Shown here piece after piece: positions 1 to 7,083 of a DNA stretch of 9,700 bases. This stretch comes from Treponema sp. (lineage in GTDB: Bacteria > Spirochaetota > Spirochaetia > Treponematales > Treponemataceae), in assembly GCA_016282455.1 (NCBI GenBank), contig JAEEKM010000340.1, forward strand, positions 1 through 9,700, in the 5' to 3' direction. Numbering within the stretch: the stretch's first letter is position 1; each line of letters opens with the position of its first letter. The notes beneath the pieces are model-generated. The model searched no databases, was not told where the DNA came from, and saw only the letters and a program-made list of their open reading frames with translations. Made by a program: the position numbers and the translations under genes.

Positions 1-1
1 G

Positions 2-1063
2 ATGCTTTGTGAAGAAATTGAAAAAGAGTTTTCTTTCGATCCAAATGTTAAAGTAATGACGGTCGATAATTTTGCATTATGGATGTGTAAACAAAATGAA
101 GAACAAAAGCTTCATTTTACAGGTGTTTTTGAAAAAAAACGTATATATCAGCAAGCTGCAAATCTTATAGGTGATATGTATGGAAAAACTGATGACAGAG
201 GTTTTCAAATTCCTTTTTCACATTTTGGAACTACTTACAATCATGTTATTATTGATGAAGCGCAAGATTTAGGTAAAAATGAAATCGAAGATTCTAGTTT
301 AATTGAGAATCTTCAAGCCGTTGTTCTTGAGGGAAGTGATGAAGGTTCCTTTATTGCATTCTATGATTCACTACAAAACATTCAGACATCTTCATATGGA
401 AACGACCCAAATCTTCCAATACTGATCAAAAATTCATTTTGTCGTATCCCTCTTAAAACAAATTGTCGAAATACAAAACAAATTGATTATTTATCAAAAG
501 AACCTTACTTACTAAGAAAAATGATAAAGGAGCGCTTATATAAAGCTTCTACTTTGAATGAAATACCTGGCAAAAAGCCAATATTCTATATTTGTATTAA
601 AAATGAAGATAGCTATTTAATGAACTGTTTAGACTCAATTATTAATTCATTGCTTACTGAAGAAAAATTCCAAAAGTCAGAAATAGCAATTCTTACACTA
701 ACCACAGAAGATAAATCCTTTATTTATCCGCATCTTGTATCAAAGAAAGATAATGCGCATGAGAAATATTATTATAAAGATATTTTAGTAACTTCATGTA
801 GAAAATTTAAGGGCTGTGAACGCAAATCCATTATTCTTATTGATTTTAATGAAACTTCTTTGCATGATGAAACTGCCATTAATACTTTTTATGTAGGAAC
901 AACAAGAGCGATTTACAATTTGAATATTATAACATCAATAACAAAGCAACAAGCTCATAGTATACTTATTAATGATATGTCTATCAAAGAAAAAGATATT
1001 AAAGAAGATGACAGAAAAGTTTTAGTAAAAACTTTAGGTGGCCTATGTAAGGAAGTTGTTTAG
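2..1063 (+). CDS. UvrD-like superfamily 1 DNA/RNA helicase, C-terminal part (5' end outside window)
   Basis: The visible 353 residues carry late SF1 helicase motifs in order: a motif Ia-like TVDNF (about 20-24), Walker B/motif II VIIDEAQDL (82-90, DEAQD at 85-89), an LKTNCRN element like motif IV (about 151-157), a motif V-like stretch with FKGCE (269-273), and motif VI VGTTRA (298-303) with the arginine finger. The Walker A motif is absent, so translation must begin upstream of the window; the ATG at position 2 is probably internal. The family couples ATP hydrolysis to strand translocation or unwinding. The spacing between motifs is short, as in compact helicases that often carry an N-terminal nuclease or other module, but that part cannot be seen. 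Base composition is clearly more AT-rich than in sbcDC, which hints at horizontal origin. The family is fairly certain; a repair or defence role is open. Confidence 0.75.
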   Translation: MLCEEIEKEFSFDPNVKVMTVDNFALWMCKQNEEQKLHFTGVFEKKRIYQQAANLIGDMYGKTDDRGFQIPFSHFGTTYNHVIIDEAQDLGKNEIEDSSLIENLQAVVLEGSDEGSFIAFYDSLQNIQTSSYGNDPNLPILIKNSFCRIPLKTNCRNTKQIDYLSKEPYLLRKMIKERLYKASTLNEIPGKKPIFYICIKNEDSYLMNCLDSIINSLLTEEKFQKSEIAILTLTTEDKSFIYPHLVSKKDNAHEKYYYKDILVTSCRKFKGCERKSIILIDFNETSLHDETAINTFYVGTTRAIYNLNIITSITKQQAHSILINDMSIKEKDIKEDDRKVLVKTLGGLCKEVV

Positions 1064-1121
1064 ACAAAGAGTTACCTTATAAAATTATTTTGGTCATACA
1101 TTGCATAAAACTTTTCTTCCG

Positions 1122-1151
1122 CCCCCCGGTTTTTTCGAGGGTCGGACCCGG
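1122..1151. repeat. GC-rich island with overlapping small hairpins
   Basis: A C6 run followed by GG and a T-run leads into GGGT-CGG-ACCC (1139-1149, 4 bp stem and 3 nt loop). CCGG words at 1126-1129 and 1148-1151 could pair with each other, and the C-run could pair with GGG at 1139-1141. The alternative pairings are mutually exclusive. The island stands out from the AT-rich flanks, but it has no T-run after the last stem, so it is not a standard terminator on the + strand. Function unknown. Confidence 0.4.
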
Positions 1152-1215
1152 AGAGCAATTTTAGAAATTTTATTGAATGAGCTGGATTTTTTTTCTGTTC
1201 CCGGTTAAAGATTTC

Positions 1216-1262
1216 TTGCCAAAATAGAGTGAAGTTTCTTAAAAATCGTTCCTTTTTGGCAA
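1216..1262. repeat. 9 bp inverted repeat TTGCCAAAA / TTTTGGCAA
   Basis: The arms TTGCCAAAA (1216-1224) and TTTTGGCAA (1254-1262) are perfect reverse complements separated by 29 nt. The left arm follows TTTC and the right arm is followed by an A-run; neither strand shows a U-tract directly after the stem. It could be an RNA stem, a protein-binding dyad or the ends of a small mobile remnant. Confidence 0.5.
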
Positions 1263-1300
1263 AACCCGACGCCCGAATGCTTTTATGCAGAACTTTTATA

Positions 1301-1320
1301 CAGAATTCTATAAAATTCTG
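1301..1320. repeat. 7 bp hairpin CAGAATT / AATTCTG
   Basis: CAGAATT (1301-1307) and AATTCTG (1314-1320) form a perfect 7 bp stem with a 6 nt loop. No U-tract follows on either strand, so it does not look like a rho-independent terminator. It lies about 110 bp upstream of the decayed DUF4143 gene. Confidence 0.45.
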
Positions 1321-1427
1321 AGTTTAACTGAAAAAAATTGTGACTTTCAACGAAATTTGTGTTATTATCTTCTATATAAATAAGACTAAATCAGACAGTA
1401 TGTGGTTATCTGAGACACTTAGGCGTC

Positions 1428-2389
1428 CCCTCACTGCTTGGACTGCATTACGGACAGGACGATGATGAAGAAGTTGAAGAAGTTGAATCCGTTCCTGTGG
1501 GGTTTGAACGGCAGCTGACAATGTACTCAATGGATTTTAAGGAATTTCTTTGGTCCAATGGTTACACGGATGAAGACATTGCCTACCTTAAGAGTTTTTA
1601 CGATAACAGACAAAAGATTCCTGGTGACATATTACAAAAATATCAGTCGTTAATAAAAGAATACATTGTTGTCGGCGGAATGCCAGAAGTCGTAAATGAT
1701 TTCGTAATGCACAAAGATTTTAATCGAGTCCAAAGCATTCAGGAAAAAATTCTTTCTTCTTATGATGATGACATTTCAAATCATGCAAAGGGTGTTGAAA
1801 AAATCAAAGTCCGCAAATGCTATGACAGCGTACCACGTCAACTTGCCCGCGAAAACAAAAAGTTCAAATACTCTGAGGTTGAAAAAGGCTCGACCTCACG
1901 GAAATATGCAGACAGTGTAACTTGGCTCGAAGATTCAAATCTTGTGCATATGTGCCGAAATGTTTTTGAACTCTATCTCCCGCTTAAAGCAAATTCAAAA
2001 GACAACGAGTTCAAGCTGTATTATAATGACACAGGACTCTTACTTGCCGCTACGGCTTCCAGACCAAACTTGCAGTTTTAAACGGTACAATAATTGGAAA
2101 CGCAAAAGGCGGCATTTACGAAAACCTTATTTCAGAAATGCTGGTTAAACTCGGTTACCCCCTTCACTATTACAAAACCGAAAACAGCAGTATGGAAATT
2201 GAATTCATCATAGAAAAAGACGGAGGTGTCATTCCTGTAGAAGTTAAAGCAGGAAATTCCGACACACCTTCCCTCAACAACTTCCTTTCCAGGTTTAAAT
2301 CAAAGTACGGACTGAAAGTAATTGACGGAAACCTTGGTGTGTCAGAAAACAAACTTATTCTTCCACATTTTATGGCCATGTTTCTTTAG
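1428..2389 (+). pseudogene. decayed DUF4143-type ATPase: N-terminal ATP-binding domain lost, internal frameshift
   Basis: The frame through 1431-1580 reads SLLGLHYGQ, then an acidic E/V repeat, then PVGFERQLTMYSMDFKEF, typical of the region just after the sensor strand in AAA-type ATPases with a C-terminal DUF4143 domain. The hallmark VVGGMPEVV follows at about 1669-1695. The Walker A and B region expected in front (well over 100 residues) is missing and no remains are readable upstream. The frame runs to a stop at 2079-2081, but family-like sequence switches frame around 2046-2060 (YNDTGLLLA, then YGFQTKLAVLNG in the other frame), a net loss of one base. The second frame continues to 2387-2389, with a PD-(D/E)XK-like end: IEFIIEKD, then PVEVKAG. 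Intact members are common accessory ATPases of uncertain role. Two independent lesions make function very unlikely. Confidence 0.8.
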
Positions 2390-2407
2390 GGGGAGTTATA
2401 GAAGATT

Positions 2408-2444
2408 GGTAAAGTAATATAGTAAAAATTATTCATACTTTACC
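2408..2444. repeat. 9 bp inverted repeat GGTAAAGTA / TACTTTACC
   Basis: The arms at 2408-2416 and 2436-2444 are perfect reverse complements with a 19 nt AT-rich spacer. The structure lies between the DUF4143 remnant and the sbcD promoter. No T-run follows directly, so a terminator reading is weak; it could be a transcript-end stem, an operator or a small repeat element. Confidence 0.5.
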
Positions 2445-2494
2445 CCAAAATAATCCAGGGTAGTTTTCATTGCATCCTGATTTTTTTTCCCACA

Positions 2495-2511
2495 GTGTCA
2501 TTATTTGACAC
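2495..2511. promoter_or_regulatory. palindrome GTGTCA-N5-TGACAC upstream of sbcD, possible operator
   Basis: A perfect 6+6 bp dyad (2495-2500 and 2506-2511) with a 5 nt centre covers the position where a -35 element for the sbcD -10 box would lie. Such placement is typical of a repressor operator. It does not match the Gram-positive SOS box or the E. coli LexA box I know. A binding role is inferred from position and symmetry only. Confidence 0.45.
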
Positions 2512-2518
2512 ATTTTTA

Positions 2519-2534
2519 TGCTATACTGTAAAGT
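2519..2534 (+). promoter_or_regulatory. extended -10 promoter directly in front of sbcD
   Basis: TGCTATACT (2519-2527) is an extended -10 element with TATACT at 2522-2527. No -35 box of good quality lies at 16-18 bp; the TTGACA at 2505-2510 is only 11 bp away. A start 6-8 nt downstream of the -10 falls at 2533-2535, on the sbcD start codon, and no Shine-Dalgarno sequence precedes that codon. The sbcD mRNA may be leaderless. Confidence 0.5.
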
Positions 2535-3665
2535 ATGAGAATCGCACATATTTCGGATTTACATTTGGGAAAGCAACTTAAAAACTTTTCCCTGATTGAA
2601 GACCAGGACTATATCCTGCAGCAAATCGTTTCCATTCTAAAGGAAAAAGAGGTAAACCTTCTGATGGTAGCAGGAGATGTTTTTGACAAAAGCGTTGCCA
2701 GCATTGAAGGACTAAAACTCTTTAGAAAATTCCTTAACAGTCTTGTGGCAAACAAAATTACAGTTCTCATCATAAGCGGAAACCACGACAGCAGCGAACG
2801 CCTCACTTTTGGCGCAGAGTTTATGGAAGATAAGAACATTTACTTTTCAAAAATCTACGACGGAAAAGTGGAGCCACTTACATTCACAGACGAATTCGGC
2901 AGCATAAAATTTTATCTTCTTCCCTTTATAAAAGTAAGCGAAGTGCGGCATTTCTTCCCGGAAGAAAAAATTGAAGACTACAACGATGCCCTCAAGGTTG
3001 CAGTTAAAAACCTGAACATCAACACAAGCGAGAGAAACATCATTCTTGCACACCAGGCAATTGCAAGTGCCCAAAGATGTGACTCCGAAGAAAGCATTAT
3101 AGGCGGACTTGATAACGTTTCAGCAGAAGTGTTTAAAGACTTTGACTACACGGCTCTGGGCCACATCCACACTCCGCAGAAAATTTCAGAAAACGTAATC
3201 TACTGCGGTTCTCCCTTAAAATATTCTGCTTCTGAAATACAAAAAGACAAGTCCATGCCCGTAATAGACATTAAGGAAAAAGGAAACATTTCCATTGAAT
3301 ACGTGCCGCTTGTTCCCCTCAGGGATATTCGGGAAATAAAAGGTGAGTTCAGGGAAATTCTTGAAATGTCACAAAAAGATCCCAACAACAGGGAAGACTA
3401 CATTAACATAATCCTTACCAACAAAACGGATGTTCTGGATGCAATTTCAGACCTGCGTCAGGTTTACCCCAACATTCTTCAGCTGACCTACGAGAGGGAA
3501 CTGAACCAGACTGAAAATAAAATCGAAAGCATTGCTTTTGAAAAACATCAGTCGCCACTTGAACTCTTTGAAGATTTTTACAGGAACCGCCAGGGCGAAG
3601 AACTTTCTGACGAACAGAAAACTTTTATGCAGAACTTAATCGAAACAGTCTGGAGAGAAAACTAA
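2535..3665 (+). CDS. sbcD: SbcD, nuclease subunit of the SbcCD (Mre11-type) complex
   Basis: SbcD is the manganese-dependent exonuclease/endonuclease that works with SbcC on double-strand breaks, hairpins and protein-blocked ends in the cytoplasm. All calcineurin-like phosphoesterase motifs are present: HISDLHLG (D8, H10), AGDVFD (D48), SGNHD (N83, H84, D85), LAHQ (H173) and LGHIH (H210, H212). The rest, from about residue 270, is the capping/SbcC-binding region. At 376 residues it is close to the family norm (about 400 in E. coli). The ATG start gives the exact N-terminus expected (MRIAHISDLH) although no ribosome binding site precedes it. The stop TAA overlaps the sbcC ATG by one base, so the two are translationally coupled. 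The upstream palindrome and -10 box suggest its own regulated promoter, independent of the decayed gene before it. Confidence 0.96.
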   Translation: MRIAHISDLHLGKQLKNFSLIEDQDYILQQIVSILKEKEVNLLMVAGDVFDKSVASIEGLKLFRKFLNSLVANKITVLIISGNHDSSERLTFGAEFMEDKNIYFSKIYDGKVEPLTFTDEFGSIKFYLLPFIKVSEVRHFFPEEKIEDYNDALKVAVKNLNINTSERNIILAHQAIASAQRCDSEESIIGGLDNVSAEVFKDFDYTALGHIHTPQKISENVIYCGSPLKYSASEIQKDKSMPVIDIKEKGNISIEYVPLVPLRDIREIKGEFREILEMSQKDPNNREDYINIILTNKTDVLDAISDLRQVYPNILQLTYERELNQTENKIESIAFEKHQSPLELFEDFYRNRQGEELSDEQKTFMQNLIETVWREN

Positions 3666-6445
3666 TGAGACCAATAAAACTTACCATGACAGGATTTGAA
3701 TCCTACCTTGAAAAAACAGAAATTGATTTTGACAAACTCGGCACAAAGGGTCTCTACCTTATTTCAGGAGACACCGGCAGCGGAAAGACCACAATCTTTG
3801 ACGCCATAACCTTTGCCCTTTACGGAAAACCCAGCGGCACAAACAGAGAAGCAGAAATGCTCAGAAGTGACTTTGCAGACACAGACACTCCCACAGAAGT
3901 TGAGTTCACTTTTGAAAGCCGGGGAAAACAATACCGCATTAAAAGAAATCCTGAGTACCAGAGAAAAAGCAAAAGGGGAACAGGAGCAACAGCAGAAAAA
4001 GCAAATGCAGTCCTTAAGTTTTTAACAACAGGAGACACTCCTGTAGAAGGAACCACAAATGTTGATGAAAAGGTTGTGGAAATACTAAAACTCAAGAAAG
4101 ACAATTTCTGCAAGATTGCAATGATTGCCCAGGGTGCCTTTCAGGAAATGCTCACTGCCAAAACAGAGGATAAGAAAAAACTTTTCCGCGAACTCTTTGC
4201 TACAGAAAAATACAAAACCTTAACGGAGAATCTTAAAACAGAAAACAGCGCTGCAGAAAGGGAACTGTCAGAAAAAAAGAAAGCACTTAGCAATGCACTT
4301 AATGAACTCTATGCTTTTTCAGAAGAAAATTCCCGTATTGCAGAAATGAAAGCCACAGGTCTTGTAAGGCAGGAAGACATAGCCGCACTGGAAGAATACG
4401 AAAAAAAGACGGACGATAAATTAAAAAAACTCGACTCCGATTTTAAAAGCATTTCTGAAAAAATCAAGAAAAATGAAATTAACCTCAGGCAGGCAGAACA
4501 TAAGGAAGAGTTAAAGAAAAATCTTCAGGTTACAAAAGAAGAAATCGCAAAAAAAGAAAACAGTTTAAAGCTGCTCTCAGAAAAACTTAAAGTCTGCGAA
4601 GAAAATCTCAGCAAAAAAACTTCTCTTTCTGAAGATGCAACAAGGCTAAAAGACTCTCTCGATGATTACCAGAAAATAAATGACGAAGAGAAAAAACTTT
4701 CCCTGCTCAGAAAAGAAATAATAACTTTACAGGAAGAGATTCAAAACAAGAAAAGACAACTTGAAGAAAAGCAGTCTTATCTTGAAAAAAATAAAGTTTT
4801 ACTAAAAGAACTGGACAATGCCGGCCTCAATCAGCTTGAGCTGGAACAGGAATGCAAGAGGCTATACGAAATCACTAAAGATGCAAATGAAATTTTAAAA
4901 CTCTTCGATGATCTTTCTTCTGTAGAAAAGGAATACAAGAAACTTACAGAAAATCTTATCGAAAAAGAGAAAGATACAGAAGAAAAACAAAATGAATACA
5001 ACGAAAAACGCAGGCTCTACAATGCAGAAATTGCAGGCATACTTGCAGAAAGCCTCGAAGAAGGAAAGCCCTGTCCTGTGTGCGGTTCACTTCATCATCC
5101 AGAGAAGGCTTTAAAATCTCCGGCCGCTCCAAGTAAAGAACAACTGGAAGCTCTTGAAAAAAATGTTAATCAGCTCAAAGACAAATGTTCTTCACTTGCA
5201 AAAGAAGCAGGTATTAGCATGGAAAGAAAAACTTCCCTTGAAGAACAGATAAGAACAAATGCTTCAAAAATTCTTTCTGAACTTCCTGAAGAAATTCATG
5301 CAGTCTCAAAAAAGTTAGAGGAAACAATCAGCCAGACCAGCAGGGAACTTGAATCAAAAGACGCTGAACTTAAGGAAGCAAAAATTAAAGTTCAGAAAAA
5401 AAACAATCTTGAAAAAGAAATTCCGTCTCTGGAAGAAGCCGTCAAAACACTTTCCGAAAAAATCCAGGGGCTCGAAAAAGAGTCTATTGAAAAAGAGAGT
5501 GAAAAGAAGAACTCGGAAAATAATCTTTCTGAAAAAAAAGCAGGCCTTAAGTTTGAGGACATGCAGAAAGCAGCTTCTGCCCTGAAGGAACTAAACTTAA
5601 AGATTCAGAAAATTGATGCAGACTTTAAACAGGCACAGGAAGAATGCAATAACTGCGACAAGGACATTCATGCAGCAAAGGGTAAGGCAGAGCAGATTAC
5701 TGCAGAAATAAATACACTGCCGGAGTACGACTTAGCTAAACTTTCCGAAGAAAAAAATTCTCTTAAGAATAGTCAGGATAAGATTCTTTCAGAAAAAGAC
5801 AATCTTCTGGAAGCCCGTGGCCGCAATTCTTCTGCAATAAAGAGCATAAAGGAAATCACACCGCTTATTCCCGTGCTTGAAAAAAAGTATGAGATGATAA
5901 ACAGCCTGTATCAGATTACAGCCGGTACCTCAAATGCAGACGGAAAACTTTCTCTTGAAACTTTTGTTCAGATAAAATATCTGGACGAGATTACCCGCTA
6001 TGCAAATGCAAGACTTAAGGTTATGACAGACAGACAGTATGAACTTGTCCGCAAGACAGAAAAAGCCGACAACAGGAGTCAGTATGGTCTTGACTTTAAC
6101 GTAAGGGATTTTTACACAGGAAAAGAAAGGTCTGTGCAAAGTCTCTCGGGCGGAGAAAAGTTTCAGGCTTCTCTTTCGCTGGCACTTGGACTTGCAGACG
6201 AGATTCAGAACAGCAACGGCGGAATAAAACTGGACACCATGTTCATTGACGAAGGTTTCGGCACACTGGATCAGGACACCTTAAACAAGTGCATGAAGTC
6301 ACTGGAAGAACTGTCAAAGGACAACAAGCAGATCGGCATTATCTCCCATGTGGAAGAACTTAAGGAAAGAATTCCCCATAAGATATTGGTTACAAAAGAC
6401 AAGTTTTCCGGAAAAAGTTCTCTTGAAATTGTAAATGACCTCTAG
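3665..6445 (+). CDS. sbcC: SbcC, SMC-like ATPase subunit of SbcCD (Rad50-type)
   Basis: SbcC is the ABC-type ATPase that clamps DNA and controls SbcD. Visible parts in order: N-terminal Walker A GDTGSGKTT (35-43, K41), a Q-loop-like IAQG (Q156), a long Glu/Lys-rich coiled coil from about 180, the zinc hook CPVCG with C470 and C473 near the middle, the returning coiled coil to about 760, the ABC signature SLSGGEK (826-832), Walker B MFIDEG (D862, catalytic E863), the D-loop GTLD (866-869) and the switch histidine in ISH (H895). At 926 residues it is somewhat shorter than the E. coli protein (1048), consistent with shorter coiled coils. The ATG overlaps the sbcD stop, and GGAG at 3652-3655 inside sbcD serves as ribosome binding site. 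Nothing looks damaged. It converges on rex with only 27 bp between the stop codons. Confidence 0.96.
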   Translation: MRPIKLTMTGFESYLEKTEIDFDKLGTKGLYLISGDTGSGKTTIFDAITFALYGKPSGTNREAEMLRSDFADTDTPTEVEFTFESRGKQYRIKRNPEYQRKSKRGTGATAEKANAVLKFLTTGDTPVEGTTNVDEKVVEILKLKKDNFCKIAMIAQGAFQEMLTAKTEDKKKLFRELFATEKYKTLTENLKTENSAAERELSEKKKALSNALNELYAFSEENSRIAEMKATGLVRQEDIAALEEYEKKTDDKLKKLDSDFKSISEKIKKNEINLRQAEHKEELKKNLQVTKEEIAKKENSLKLLSEKLKVCEENLSKKTSLSEDATRLKDSLDDYQKINDEEKKLSLLRKEIITLQEEIQNKKRQLEEKQSYLEKNKVLLKELDNAGLNQLELEQECKRLYEITKDANEILKLFDDLSSVEKEYKKLTENLIEKEKDTEEKQNEYNEKRRLYNAEIAGILAESLEEGKPCPVCGSLHHPEKALKSPAAPSKEQLEALEKNVNQLKDKCSSLAKEAGISMERKTSLEEQIRTNASKILSELPEEIHAVSKKLEETISQTSRELESKDAELKEAKIKVQKKNNLEKEIPSLEEAVKTLSEKIQGLEKESIEKESEKKNSENNLSEKKAGLKFEDMQKAASALKELNLKIQKIDADFKQAQEECNNCDKDIHAAKGKAEQITAEINTLPEYDLAKLSEEKNSLKNSQDKILSEKDNLLEARGRNSSAIKSIKEITPLIPVLEKKYEMINSLYQITAGTSNADGKLSLETFVQIKYLDEITRYANARLKVMTDRQYELVRKTEKADNRSQYGLDFNVRDFYTGKERSVQSLSGGEKFQASLSLALGLADEIQNSNGGIKLDTMFIDEGFGTLDQDTLNKCMKSLEELSKDNKQIGIISHVEELKERIPHKILVTKDKFSGKSSLEIVNDL

Positions 6446-6472
6446 TTCAGGTTCAGGCAGGGAAGTGAATAT

Positions 6473-7081
6473 TTACGAGGAGGAAGCAGAAAGAAGTTCC
6501 AGTGCGGTAAGGAGGCAGACGTTTTCTACTGCCACTCCCTCTGGAACAGAAAGCATACAGGGAGTGTAATTTACAATTCCCTTTATGCCGCATTCAGACA
6601 GGTGTGTGGCTATGCTCTGTGCTTCTTCCACCCCCACGGTGAGTATTGCAAACTCAATGCCTTCTTCTTTTATTACCTGCGCAAGTTTTGTCGTAGGATG
6701 CAAGGGGAAACTTGAGCGCAGTACTTCCGTGCGGTTTACGTTAGAATCAAAACCGGCAACAAGCACAAAAGCAGAATCATCAAGTTCCGTACTTTCAAGA
6801 AGTCTTTGTCCCATACGGCCCAGACCCACAATGCAGCATTTTTTTGTCTGACCGTCCTGTCCCAAAAGAGACGAGAGGGCTTTTTTGAGTTCACTAACCT
6901 TGTAGCCGTTAGATGCCCCGCACTTTACACCGAGAAGAGAAATGTCGCGCCTTACCTGTGGGGCACTCCAGCCAGTGAGTTCTTCTATTTTCTGAGAAGT
7001 TATCTGACTTTCGGAGTAACCCGCAAGCAGCCGCCCAAGAAGAACAAGACGCTTCCTGGACGGAGATGGAATGTTTTCCAC
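6473..7081 (-). CDS. rex: Rex-family redox-sensing transcriptional repressor
   Basis: Rex proteins bind operators when NAD+ is high and let go when NADH rises, controlling fermentation and respiratory genes. The 202 residues fit the family (about 210). Residues 1-75 are the winged helix: IPSPSRKRL start, ITSQKIEELTG, recognition helix APQVRRDIS (40-48), then the wing NGYKV (58-62). The Rossmann domain follows, with VGLGRMG (85-91), an acidic residue at the end of strand 2 (D112), AILTV (145-149) and GIVNYTP (168-174), all Rex-like. The start is GTG at 7081-7079; an in-frame stop lies four codons upstream, so no earlier start is possible. The gene begins 2 bp after the preceding lipoprotein stop and has no clear ribosome binding site, so translation probably depends on coupling. 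I found no convincing Rex operator near the operon promoter, so autoregulation is not shown. Confidence 0.9.
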   Translation of the reverse strand: MENIPSPSRKRLVLLGRLLAGYSESQITSQKIEELTGWSAPQVRRDISLLGVKCGASNGYKVSELKKALSSLLGQDGQTKKCCIVGLGRMGQRLLESTELDDSAFVLVAGFDSNVNRTEVLRSSFPLHPTTKLAQVIKEEGIEFAILTVGVEEAQSIATHLSECGIKGIVNYTPCMLSVPEGVAVENVCLLTALELLSASSS

Positions 7082-7083
7082 TT

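Larger units (their letters stand above)
1064..1427. other. gene-free stretch with inverted repeats
   Basis: No open frame here looks like a protein. The stretch holds a GC-rich island at about 1118-1155 in otherwise AT-rich DNA, a 9 bp inverted repeat at 1216-1262 and a 7 bp hairpin at 1301-1320. The left edge follows the helicase stop and the right edge is the truncation point of the DUF4143 remnant. It may therefore contain the scar of the event that removed that gene's N-terminus. I see no tRNA, riboswitch or insertion sequence ends. Confidence 0.6.

Noticed and set aside
1338..1361. TTGTGA...TTTGTG as a Rex operator
   Set aside because: The halves are in direct, not inverted, orientation and do not form the TTGTGAA-type palindrome.
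1338..1368. Possible promoter (TTGTGA, then TGTTATTAT) in front of the DUF4143 remnant
   Set aside because: The spacer is 19 bp and the gene behind it lacks its N-terminus; AT-rich DNA gives such matches easily.
1084..2454. 10 bp inverted match ATTATTTTGG (1084-1093) and CCAAAATAAT (2445-2454) flanking the pseudogene interval, as mobile element ends
   Set aside because: The match is AT-rich, does not extend, and there is no target duplication or transposase.
2456..2488. CAGG/CCTG stem followed by a T-run as terminator of the pseudogene
   Set aside because: Only 4 bp of stem with a 16 nt loop; too weak to call.
2505..2527. TTGACA and TATACT as a -35/-10 pair for sbcD
   Set aside because: The spacer is 11 bp, far below the usable range; TTGACA is better explained as part of the palindrome.
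6446..6472. Bidirectional terminator between sbcC and rex
   Set aside because: The 27 bp gap holds no stem with flanking T-runs; only a GTTCAG direct repeat is seen.
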